Below, in pieces: positions 1 to 5,924 of a stretch of 10,227 nucleotides of DNA. The stretch's first letter is position 1, and each line of letters opens with the position of its first letter. A program made the position numbers and the translations under genes. The stretch is from an uncultured Anaerovibrio sp. (GTDB lineage Bacteria > Bacillota > Negativicutes > Selenomonadales > Selenomonadaceae), in contig CACZYN010000044.1 in NCBI GenBank assembly GCA_902785445.1, positions 1-10,227 of the forward strand, in the 5' to 3' direction. The notes beneath the pieces were generated by a model. The model ran no database searches and was not told the origin of the DNA. It saw nothing but the letters and a program-made list of their open reading frames with translations.

Positions 1-106
1 CTGTCTCACGATTTATCTGACCGTGAGCATTTGACTGGCATACACATAAAATATATATTGTTTTTAACCATAGAAGATCTTATTTACAGAAATTTTTTCT
101 TAGTCT

Positions 107-255
107 CCTTTTCGGCTTCATCGCTTCCTCCAAATCAACATGCACGTTTATTTTCAACATCTTCAAAGGCGACAGAGTCGCACATACATCGAACGCTAAT
201 CAATTTACAGCCCATGTTGAGCCTACGGCACGGACTCCGCTCTTGCAGGCGAAAA
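107..255. repeat. Left arm of long inverted repeat flanking the two-component operon
   Basis: Read on the - strand, bases 223 down to 107 match bases 2676-2792 on the + strand over 117 positions with 8 mismatches by hand count. A second block, 255 down to 227, matches 2481-2509 perfectly over 29 positions. Only 3 bases separate the two blocks here, against 166 in the right arm. Weaker similarity may continue inward to about base 270. The arm holds no convincing gene. On the - strand it contains a GGAGG followed by an ATG at 121-119 that opens only 13 codons. A small perfect hairpin (GCGAC-TCT-GTCGC on the - strand) is kept in both arms. Bases 1-106 outside the arm hold nothing I can name. Confidence 0.9.
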
Positions 256-302
256 TGTTTTCCTCTGGCCATAAGAATAGTGCCACTTTTTGTCTTCCCG
301 TT

Positions 303-331
303 TTCACATATTTTTCAATATGTGATATTAT
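303..331 (+). promoter_or_regulatory. Probable promoter of the two-component operon with a palindrome in the spacer
   Basis: A -35-like TTCACA (303-308) and a -10-like TATTAT (326-331) are 17 bases apart. Between and over them lies a perfect 8-bp inverted repeat, TCACATAT (304-311) and ATATGTGA (318-325), with a 6-base gap. That position would suit a repressor or autoregulator site. T-rich stretches at about 288, 301 and 311 recur at 10-13 base steps, which might suit an OmpR-type dimer, but this is weak. The promoter is inside the inverted-repeat cassette, so the operon carries its own start. Confidence 0.5.
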
Positions 332-348
332 TATGTAGGTTGAATAAG

Positions 349-364
349 AAGCGGTTCGCCGCTT
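349..364 (+). other. UUCG tetraloop hairpin in the leader of the response regulator mRNA
   Basis: AAGCGG (349-354), TTCG (355-358) and CCGCTT (359-364) form a perfect 6-bp stem with the very stable UUCG loop. It ends about 10 bases before the ribosome binding site GAGGTG (375-380). Only three T follow the stem, so it is not a normal terminator. A role in mRNA stability or translation control is possible but unproven. Confidence 0.5.
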
Positions 365-386
365 TAAAATAAATGAGGTGAATTGC

Positions 387-1061
387 ATGCGGGTTTTATT
401 GGCGGAAGATGATATGAAGCTGGGGAAGCTTACCCAGTATATGTTGGAAAAGGACGGTATTTCCACTGAATGGGTGACGACCGGGGATATGATATATGAT
501 TGTGCCATGTATGAGGATTACGAGGTATTGATTTTGGACTGGATGATGCCCAAGGAAACTGGGGTAGAGGCCTGTAAGCGCTTGCGGGCGGATGGGTATC
601 AGAAGGCGATTTTGCTCCTGACGGCCCGGGATGCGGTGGAGGATCGGGTAACGGGTCTGGATGCCGGGGCGGATGATTATTTGGTAAAGCCCTTTGAGTT
701 TTCCGAGTTGATGGCTAGATTGCGGGCCCTTAGCCGGCGCAGCAGTCAGAAAATTCAGCAGGATATTATGGAGCTGGGAGGCTTTACTTTGGACAGGACC
801 TCCAAGCTTTTGATGAAGGGCAAGCAGGAAATTCAGCTTTCCCCACGAGAGTTCCAGATTTTTGATTTATTGGTGCAGAACATGGGGATTGTGGTGCCCC
901 GGGAGATTATTCTGGACCGTATTTGGGGTATTGAGTCCGATGTCAGCTCCAATAATATTGATTCTTATGTTAAGCTCATTCGCAAAAAATTGGATTTGGC
1001 CGATGGCAGGATTGTAATTAACACGATTAGAGGTGTTGGCTATAAACTGGAAACAAAATAA
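387..1061 (+). CDS. OmpR/PhoB-family response regulator
   Basis: This is a DNA-binding response regulator of 224 residues, the usual length for the OmpR/PhoB family. The receiver domain (about 1-118) shows the acidic pair D8/D9, the phospho-acceptor D51 in LILDWMMP, T79 in LLLTARD and K101 in the LVKPF motif. The C-terminal winged-helix domain (about 128-222) has the typical SPREFQIFDLL helix and the end motif IRGVGYKLE. The start is ATG 387, because GAGGTG at 375-380 is then a ribosome binding site 6 bases upstream. The GTG at 378, which would add three residues, lies inside that site. The gene overlaps the kinase gene by up to 29 bp, so the two are almost certainly co-translated partners. 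The kinase should phosphorylate D51 and change binding to target promoters. The regulon cannot be read from the sequence, so no specific gene name is given. Confidence 0.95.
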   Translation: MRVLLAEDDMKLGKLTQYMLEKDGISTEWVTTGDMIYDCAMYEDYEVLILDWMMPKETGVEACKRLRADGYQKAILLLTARDAVEDRVTGLDAGADDYLVKPFEFSELMARLRALSRRSSQKIQQDIMELGGFTLDRTSKLLMKGKQEIQLSPREFQIFDLLVQNMGIVVPREIILDRIWGIESDVSSNNIDSYVKLIRKKLDLADGRIVINTIRGVGYKLETK

Positions 1062-2352
1062 GCTCCACTTCCGGGGTGTTTTTTCCCATAGTCGTATGCG
1101 CCTGACTATGGCCTACTCCCTGTTGATGTTTGGACTGTTTATCATAATTATTTTTTTGGCCCATCAAACCATGGAATGGGCGGTGACCTCCGAGCAGGCC
1201 CGGGAATTGTCGGAAACGATTCATTCCGTGTCTGAAAGTGAGTCGGCCATGATACGGAATGGTGTTTTTAATGGCAATGAAGATTTGGGTAAGCGGGAGC
1301 GGATGTTTTTTTATACCTTTGACCGCAGTGGGCGACTGCAAAACTATTCCCGGGCTCCTGAACGTATTGAAGAGGAAGTGATGGAGGTTATCCAGAGCGG
1401 CGAAGTACCTGTCAATGATATTGGGGTATTTGTCCAGCGGGATGATGGGGAAAAACCTAGTGTACTGATGATGACTTCCTGTGATGTGCGGCTGGTCAGC
1501 GGGGAAAAAATTGGCATGGTGTACCTGGGCAAGGATGTATCGGCCCTGTATAAAGGTATTAAAAAGGCCACCCAGTTTTACGGGGGAATTTCCTTTTTGG
1601 CGCTGTTGACGGCTATTACATTAGGGCATGTGGTGTCCGGCCGGGTGGTGGACAACATGCAAAAGGCCTACTACAAGCAGCGGCAGTTTGCGGCGGATGC
1701 TTCCCATGAGCTTAGAACACCTCTCAGCGTTATTATGGCGTCAGCGGATGTGCTGGCCAATGACCCGTCCATTGAGTCACCGTTTTTAAAGCAGGTTATT
1801 GATGACTTGAAGGACGAGGTTAAGAAAATGTCCAACCTGGTGGGCTCTTTGCTGCAGATTGCCCGGTCGGACAACCATGCTGAAACCATGAACATCAAGG
1901 AATTTGATTTATTGGAGGACATGGAGCAGCTGGTGCGGAAAATGCAGCCTTTGGCGGAGAAAAAGGCCATAGAGGTGGTGCTGAATGGCACGGGACCGGT
2001 GTTGTTTAAAGGTGATGAGCAAAAGGTTCAGCAGCTGATGCTGATCTTGGTGGATAATGCCATCAAGTACACCCAGGATGGGGGCAGAGTTGAGCTGTCC
2101 TATGATGGTCGCAAAGGCAATTCGGTGTATTTTTCTGTGAAGGATAATGGTATTGGAATTTCCAAGGAGGATGTGGGCAAGCTCTTTGAACGCTTCTTCC
2201 GGGTGGATAAGGCCCGTTCCCGGTCGATGGGAGGCAATGGATTGGGGTTGGCTATTGCCAAGACCATTGTGGAGGCTCATAATGGCCGTATTGAGGTGGA
2301 AAGCGAGCTTGGGCAAGGCACCACCTTTAAGGTTATGCTAAAAAACATGTGA
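1033..2352 (+). CDS. Membrane sensor histidine kinase, partner of the upstream regulator
   Basis: This is a transmembrane histidine kinase of up to 439 residues. From the GTG at 1033, membrane segment 1 is about residues 26-44, an extracytoplasmic sensor about 45-180, and membrane segment 2 about 182-203. The H box (ASHELRTP, H225), N box (DNAIKYT, N342), G1 (DNGIGI), F box (LFERFF) and G2 (GNGLGLAI) follow in normal order. Every catalytic box is intact. I see no room for a HAMP domain: only about 20 residues separate membrane segment 2 from the H box. The sensor region, with a segment like FYTFDRSGRL, resembles a PAS-like fold, but its ligand is unknown. The start is uncertain. GTG 1033 has no good ribosome binding site and overlaps the regulator gene by 29 bp; ATG 1096 would give 418 residues and leave about five before the first membrane segment. 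Translation probably depends on coupling to the regulator. Confidence 0.93.
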   Translation: MLAINWKQNKLHFRGVFSHSRMRLTMAYSLLMFGLFIIIIFLAHQTMEWAVTSEQARELSETIHSVSESESAMIRNGVFNGNEDLGKRERMFFYTFDRSGRLQNYSRAPERIEEEVMEVIQSGEVPVNDIGVFVQRDDGEKPSVLMMTSCDVRLVSGEKIGMVYLGKDVSALYKGIKKATQFYGGISFLALLTAITLGHVVSGRVVDNMQKAYYKQRQFAADASHELRTPLSVIMASADVLANDPSIESPFLKQVIDDLKDEVKKMSNLVGSLLQIARSDNHAETMNIKEFDLLEDMEQLVRKMQPLAEKKAIEVVLNGTGPVLFKGDEQKVQQLMLILVDNAIKYTQDGGRVELSYDGRKGNSVYFSVKDNGIGISKEDVGKLFERFFRVDKARSRSMGGNGLGLAIAKTIVEAHNGRIEVESELGQGTTFKVMLKNM

Positions 2353-2355
2353 GAT

Positions 2356-2426
2356 ATACGGGCAGAGAACAGCTGTCTATTGCACTCCAACTCCTATCGC
2401 ATTAGCCAGCTATACCCTGCCCGTAT
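2356..2426 (+). repeat. Long hairpin just after the kinase gene, possible terminator and member of a dispersed repeat family
   Basis: Starting 3 bases after the kinase stop, ATACGGGCAG (2356-2365) pairs perfectly with CTGCCCGTAT (2417-2426). Inside, AGCTGTCTATTGC pairs imperfectly with GCATTAGCCAGCT. Only a short T run (TTTT) comes some bases later, so intrinsic termination is possible but not strong. Parts of the sequence (GCTGTCTAT-GCAC on the left; CTATCGC--TAGCCA and CCCTGCCC on the right) recur in the repeats after leuA at 7614-7917. I therefore read it as a shorter member of the same family. Confidence 0.6.
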
Positions 2427-2480
2427 TATGTTTTGGCACAAAATGTTGAGTTGGTTATATATTGGTGGACCTGGGGGAAC

Positions 2481-2792
2481 TTTTCGCCTGCAAGAGCGGA
2501 GTCCGTGCCCTAGTGCACTGACATAATTATATTTTGACTAACAGCACCATTTATACCGCCATCTGCGTTGTTGTCGTCTGTCGACATAGCCACCGCTATG
2601 CCTCCATCCTCCGCCTAGCATATGACGGCATATCTGGCGCTGTAATAGTACAAAAAACATCATGCCAGTGCACTTGGCTCAACATGGGCAGTAAATAGAT
2701 TGGTGTTCGATGTATGTGCGACTCTGTCGCCTTTGAAGATGCCGAAAATAAACGTGCATGTTGATTTGGACGTAGCGATGAAGCCGAAAAGG
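2481..2792. repeat. Right arm of the long inverted repeat, interrupted by a MITE-like insertion
   Basis: Bases 2481-2509 and 2676-2792 are the reverse complement of 255-227 and 223-107 (29/29 and 109/117 matches by hand count). The arm ends sharply at 2792; beyond it the two sides share nothing obvious. It differs from the left arm in holding 166 extra bases at 2510-2675. The end of the arm lies only 38 bases before the operator-like palindrome of clpB. Confidence 0.9.
2512..2674. mobile_element. MITE-like 163-bp hairpin element with terminal inverted repeats
   Basis: The ends, AGTGCACTGACAT (2512-2524) and ATGCCAGTGCACT (2662-2674), are inverted repeats with one mismatch in 13. The pairing continues imperfectly inward, for example ACAGCACC against the complement of GGCGCTGT. 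It reaches a central CATAGC-CACC-GCTATG hairpin at 2585-2600, whose midpoint is also the midpoint of the element. The whole piece can thus fold into one long imperfect hairpin. It encodes no protein. Comparison with the left arm, which has only 3 bases at this point, shows its extent. No clear target duplication is seen beyond a T on each side (2511 and 2675). I do not recognise the parent transposon. Confidence 0.75.
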
Positions 2793-2830
2793 TTTTCCCA
2801 GGTCTAGGCTGTTATATATTTATCCAATAA

Positions 2831-2882
2831 GTCAAAAGGTCAGAAAATATTCTTGACTTTTTGACTTTTGCTATTTTATAAT
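2831..2882 (+). promoter_or_regulatory. clpB promoter with a palindromic operator over the -35 box
   Basis: TTGACT (2853-2858) and TATAAT (2877-2882) form a sigma-A type promoter with an 18-base spacer. The leader to the clpB start would be about 35 bases. Over the -35 box lies an inverted repeat: GTCAAAAGGTCAG (2831-2843) against the complement of CTTGACTTTTTGAC (2852-2865). Each arm contains two GTCA units 8 bases apart. The class III heat-shock repressor CtsR binds direct heptads of the form RGTCAAA separated by 3 bases; here the separation is 1 base and the pairs are inverted. No CIRCE element is present. A heat-shock repressor site is a reasonable inference, but which protein binds is open. 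Confidence 0.65.
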
Positions 2883-2922
2883 ACCCATAGAAAGAGAAAT
2901 ATACACTGTAGGAGGGATATAT

Positions 2923-5496
2923 ATGGAACAGGAAAAATATACCCAACGCGTTTTAAATACTTTACAAACCGCTCAGCAGAATGCTGCCTTGCATTATCAT
3001 CAGGAGATTAGCTCCCTGCATGTTTTGCTGGCCTTGTCCCAGGAGCCGGAGGGGCTCTTGGACACTATCTTCCAGGATTTGCAGGTGGATACCCGGATGC
3101 TGCAGGCCAGCTTGGAAGGAGCCTTGAAAAAGATTCCAAGCGTCAAGGGACAGGATCGTCTCACCATGAGCATTGAGCTGGGCCGGGTAATGGCCAAGTC
3201 GGAGCAGCTGGCCCAGCAGATGGGTGATTCCTATATCAGCACGGAGCATTTGCTGCTGGCTATCTGTGAGGATGGGGGCGACGAGGCCCGGGATATCTGT
3301 AAGCGCTTTGGTCTTACCAAGAGCAAGGTGGAAAGCTCTATTAAGAAAAATCGCAAGCAGAAGGTGGATTCCGCCAATCCGGAGGATAGCTATCAGGCTC
3401 TGGAGAAGTATGGCCGGGATTTGACCCAGGTGGCCCGCCAGGGCAAGCTGGATCCGGTGGTGGGCCGGGATGAAGAAATTCGCCGGACCATCGAAATATT
3501 GTCCCGCCGTACTAAGAACAATCCAGTACTTATTGGTGAACCCGGTGTTGGTAAAACAGCCATAGTAGAGGGATTGGCCCGTCGGATTGTTGCCGGTGAT
3601 GTGCCGGAATCCTTGAAGAGCAAGACCTTGTATTCACTGGATATGGGTGCCCTTATTGCCGGGGCCAAGTATCGGGGAGAGTTTGAGGAGCGGTTAAAGG
3701 CGGTTTTAAATGAGGTCGCCAAATCAGATGGCCAAATACTGCTGTTTATTGATGAGGTGCATACAGTGGTTGGTGCCGGCGCATCTGAAGGCTCCATGGA
3801 TGCCGGCAACCTCTTGAAGCCAATGATGGCCCGGGGCGAGCTGAGATGCATTGGTGCCACAACCCTAAACGAATACCGTAAGTACATTGAAAAGGATACC
3901 GCCCTGGAGCGACGGTTCCAACCTGTAATGGTAGGGGAGCCTTCGGTGGAGGATACCATTTCCATCCTGCGGGGACTGAAGGAACGCTATGAGGTGCATC
4001 ATGGTGTTAGAATAAGAGATGCTGCCCTGGTATCGGCGGCTGTATTATCTGACCGGTATATTTCCGATAGATTTTTGCCGGATAAGGCTATTGATTTGGT
4101 GGATGAAGCGGCAGCTAAGCTGCGGACTGAGATTGAATCCATGCCGGCACCATTGGATGAAGTGCGCCGGAAGATTTTGCAGCTGGAAATCGAAGAACAG
4201 GCCTTGCAGAAGGAAACCGATGCGGCGGGCAAGGAAAAATTGGCGGCTATTCAGCAGGAAAAGGCCCAGCTGAAGCAGGAGCAGGAAGCTCTGCAGGAAG
4301 AATGGGATGCTGAGCATCAGGCTATTTTGCGGATTCGGGGCATAAAGAAGGAAATGGATGTCGTGCGCAGTCAGATGGAGTCTGCCGAGCGAGATTATGA
4401 TCTTAGCCGGTTAAGTGAGTTGAAGTACGGCAAGCTGCCGGAACTGGAGAGAAAGCTGCAGGAAGAGGAAGCTGCTATTGCAGCCAAGGCTGGGGATCAG
4501 CAGCTGTTAAAGGAAGAGGTTGGCGAGGAAGATATTGCCAAGGTGGTCAGCCGCTGGACCGGAATTCCGGTGACCAAAATGCTCACCAGTGAGCGGGAAA
4601 AGCTGCTCCATTTGGAGGATAATCTCCATGAGCGGGTAGTGGGGCAGGATGAAGCTGTCACTGTGGTCAGTGAGGCAATCCTTAGGGCCCGTGCTGGTAT
4701 CAAGGCACCGGAGCGGCCGATTGGCTCCTTTATTTTCCTGGGACCTACTGGTGTAGGCAAAACAGAGCTGGCCAAGACCTTGGCGGAGTCCCTTTTTGAC
4801 GATGAGCGCAGTATGATTCGTATCGATATGAGTGAATACATGGAGAAGCATTCGGTAGCCCGTCTTATCGGTGCGCCTCCGGGCTATGTGGGCTATGATG
4901 AGGGCGGTCAGCTTACTGAGGCAGTACGCCGTCGGCCATATAGTGTAATTCTGTTGGATGAAATCGAAAAGGCCCATCGGGACGTGTTCAATGTCCTGCT
5001 CCAGATTCTGGATGATGGCCGTCTTACCGATGGCAAGGGCCGGGTAGTTAACTTTAAGAATACCGTTATTATTATGACTTCCAACCTTGGTTCTCATGAA
5101 ATATTGAACAAGGATTATGAGGAAGCGGAGAAAGCGGTTAAGGAGATTTTGAAGGAATATTTCCGGCCGGAGTTCCTGAACCGGGTGGACGATATTGTGG
5201 TATTTAAGGCTTTGGCTAAGGAGCAGGTAAAGGAAATTGCCGGATTGCTGTTGAAGAACCTGAATCAACGGGTTAACAAGCAGCTGAAGCTGACTCTTAC
5301 CTGGGATGACTCGGTACTTAATTATTTGTCTGAGGAAGGCTTTGACCCGAATTTCGGAGCTCGTCCGTTGCGTCGTCTCTTGACCAAGGTGGTGGAGACA
5401 GAGCTGTCCAAGACCATTATCCGCGGCGAAGTGGCTGAAGGGGACAATGTGAGCATGACCATGCAGGAGGGCCGTATTTCCTTCAATAAAGTTTAA
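2923..5496 (+). CDS. clpB: ClpB protein-disaggregating chaperone (Hsp100, AAA+)
   Basis: ClpB is a cytoplasmic hexameric ATPase that, with DnaK, pulls polypeptides out of aggregates after heat or other stress. The protein has 857 residues, the usual ClpB length. Domains in order: N-terminal Clp domain (about 1-145); first AAA+ module with Walker A GEPGVGKT (205-212), pore tyrosine Y250 in AGAKYRGEFEER and Walker B LLFIDE (273-278); coiled-coil middle domain (about 400-525), the part that separates ClpB from shorter Clp ATPases; second AAA+ module with Walker A GPTGVGKT (607-614), pore loop GYVGY (654-658) and Walker B ILLDE (676-680). The C-terminal part carries the arginine-finger region EFLNRVDD and sensor-2 motif GARPLRR. 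No ClpP-binding IGF-type loop is evident, as expected for ClpB. The start ATG 2923 has GGAGG (2911-2915) 7 bases upstream. It looks monocistronic, with its own promoter and terminator. Confidence 0.98.
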   Translation: MEQEKYTQRVLNTLQTAQQNAALHYHQEISSLHVLLALSQEPEGLLDTIFQDLQVDTRMLQASLEGALKKIPSVKGQDRLTMSIELGRVMAKSEQLAQQMGDSYISTEHLLLAICEDGGDEARDICKRFGLTKSKVESSIKKNRKQKVDSANPEDSYQALEKYGRDLTQVARQGKLDPVVGRDEEIRRTIEILSRRTKNNPVLIGEPGVGKTAIVEGLARRIVAGDVPESLKSKTLYSLDMGALIAGAKYRGEFEERLKAVLNEVAKSDGQILLFIDEVHTVVGAGASEGSMDAGNLLKPMMARGELRCIGATTLNEYRKYIEKDTALERRFQPVMVGEPSVEDTISILRGLKERYEVHHGVRIRDAALVSAAVLSDRYISDRFLPDKAIDLVDEAAAKLRTEIESMPAPLDEVRRKILQLEIEEQALQKETDAAGKEKLAAIQQEKAQLKQEQEALQEEWDAEHQAILRIRGIKKEMDVVRSQMESAERDYDLSRLSELKYGKLPELERKLQEEEAAIAAKAGDQQLLKEEVGEEDIAKVVSRWTGIPVTKMLTSEREKLLHLEDNLHERVVGQDEAVTVVSEAILRARAGIKAPERPIGSFIFLGPTGVGKTELAKTLAESLFDDERSMIRIDMSEYMEKHSVARLIGAPPGYVGYDEGGQLTEAVRRRPYSVILLDEIEKAHRDVFNVLLQILDDGRLTDGKGRVVNFKNTVIIMTSNLGSHEILNKDYEEAEKAVKEILKEYFRPEFLNRVDDIVVFKALAKEQVKEIAGLLLKNLNQRVNKQLKLTLTWDDSVLNYLSEEGFDPNFGARPLRRLLTKVVETELSKTIIRGEVAEGDNVSMTMQEGRISFNKV

Positions 5497-5513
5497 TAAC
5501 GTTGTATAAACAT

Positions 5514-5559
5514 ATGGGTATCTGTAGAGGACAGAAACTTTACAGATATCCATTTTTTT
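5514..5559 (+). terminator. Intrinsic terminator of clpB
   Basis: ATGGGTATCTGTA (5514-5526) pairs with TACAGATATCCAT (5541-5553) over 13 positions, one of them a G-T wobble, and a run of seven T (5553-5559) follows. It begins 17 bases after the clpB stop. Confidence 0.9.
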
Positions 5560-5570
5560 AAAAGAATTTC

Positions 5571-5599
5571 TTGAAATATACTTTCGCATGTGTTATATT
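5571..5599 (+). promoter_or_regulatory. Promoter of the leuA T-box transcript
   Basis: TTGAAA (5571-5576) and TATATT (5594-5599) are 17 bases apart, with a TG at 5591-5592, one base before the -10. It lies directly after the clpB terminator and just before the T-box leader, which fits a start near 5605. Confidence 0.6.
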
Positions 5600-5604
5600 T
5601 AACG

Positions 5605-5890
5605 AAATTGAACAATGAGCAAATGCGTTGAAGAGAAGTAGTAGCAAGGGGAATTTCCCCAGAGAGTTGCCGGTTGGTGCAAGGCAGCGGATGAACCTTT
5701 GTGAACTGGTCTTGGAGCAGTCAGCTGAATTTATGTGTATTGCCAATAGACATATTAGTAGGTGGAATCGGTACTGGCCGTTACAGCAGGTGGATATGCA
5801 GTGCATATCCTAGGAGTGCGTGCTTGGCACGAAATTGAGTGGTACCACGAAAGACAGCCTTTCGTCTCTTTGGAGATGAAAGGCTTTTTG
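5605..5890 (+). promoter_or_regulatory. T-box riboswitch leader, leucine-specific
   Basis: The leader senses uncharged tRNA and permits read-through into leuA when the amino acid is short. Landmarks in order: a GAAGAGAAGTA segment (5630-5640) that forms the 5' side of the specifier loop; the stem I distal motifs AGAGAG (5661-5666) and GGTTGGTGC (5672-5680); GAA followed by the codon CTG (5706-5708) just before TTGGAGC, which I take as the specifier; and the conserved T-box TGGTACCACG (5840-5849) that pairs with the tRNA acceptor end. An intrinsic terminator follows. CTG encodes leucine, in agreement with the gene downstream. A nearby CTT (5697-5699) also encodes leucine, so the amino-acid assignment holds with either choice. 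Confidence 0.93.
5856..5889 (+). terminator. Regulated terminator of the leuA T-box
   Basis: AGCCTTTCGTCTC (5856-5868) pairs with GAGATGAAAGGCT (5873-5885), with one G-T wobble, a 4-base loop and TTTTT at 5885-5889. It sits 6 bases after the T-box sequence. In the family, the alternative antiterminator formed with bound uncharged tRNA prevents this hairpin. Confidence 0.92.
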
Positions 5891-5924
5891 TTTGTTGGAG
5901 AGAAATCATAAGGGGAGATATGAA

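Noticed and set aside
1..27. Hairpin CTCACG (5-10) / CGTGAG (22-27) as a terminator
   Set aside because: Only six pairs and no T run on either strand; too weak to call.
31..372. Open frame of 113 codons on the + strand at the left edge
   Set aside because: It crosses the inverted-repeat arm, the probable promoter and the leader hairpin, has no ribosome binding site and no recognisable protein features.
2831..2922. CIRCE element (HrcA site) at clpB
   Set aside because: The TTAGCACTC / GAGTGCTAA pair is not present; only the GTCA-type palindrome is seen.
4507..5589. Open frame of 360 codons on the - strand
   Set aside because: It is antisense to the conserved second ATPase module of clpB and runs through the clpB terminator; its composition is that of a codon shadow.
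5892..5924. TTG 5892 as the start of leuA
   Set aside because: It lies next to the terminator T run of the T-box, lacks a ribosome binding site, and ATG 5925 has a good one.
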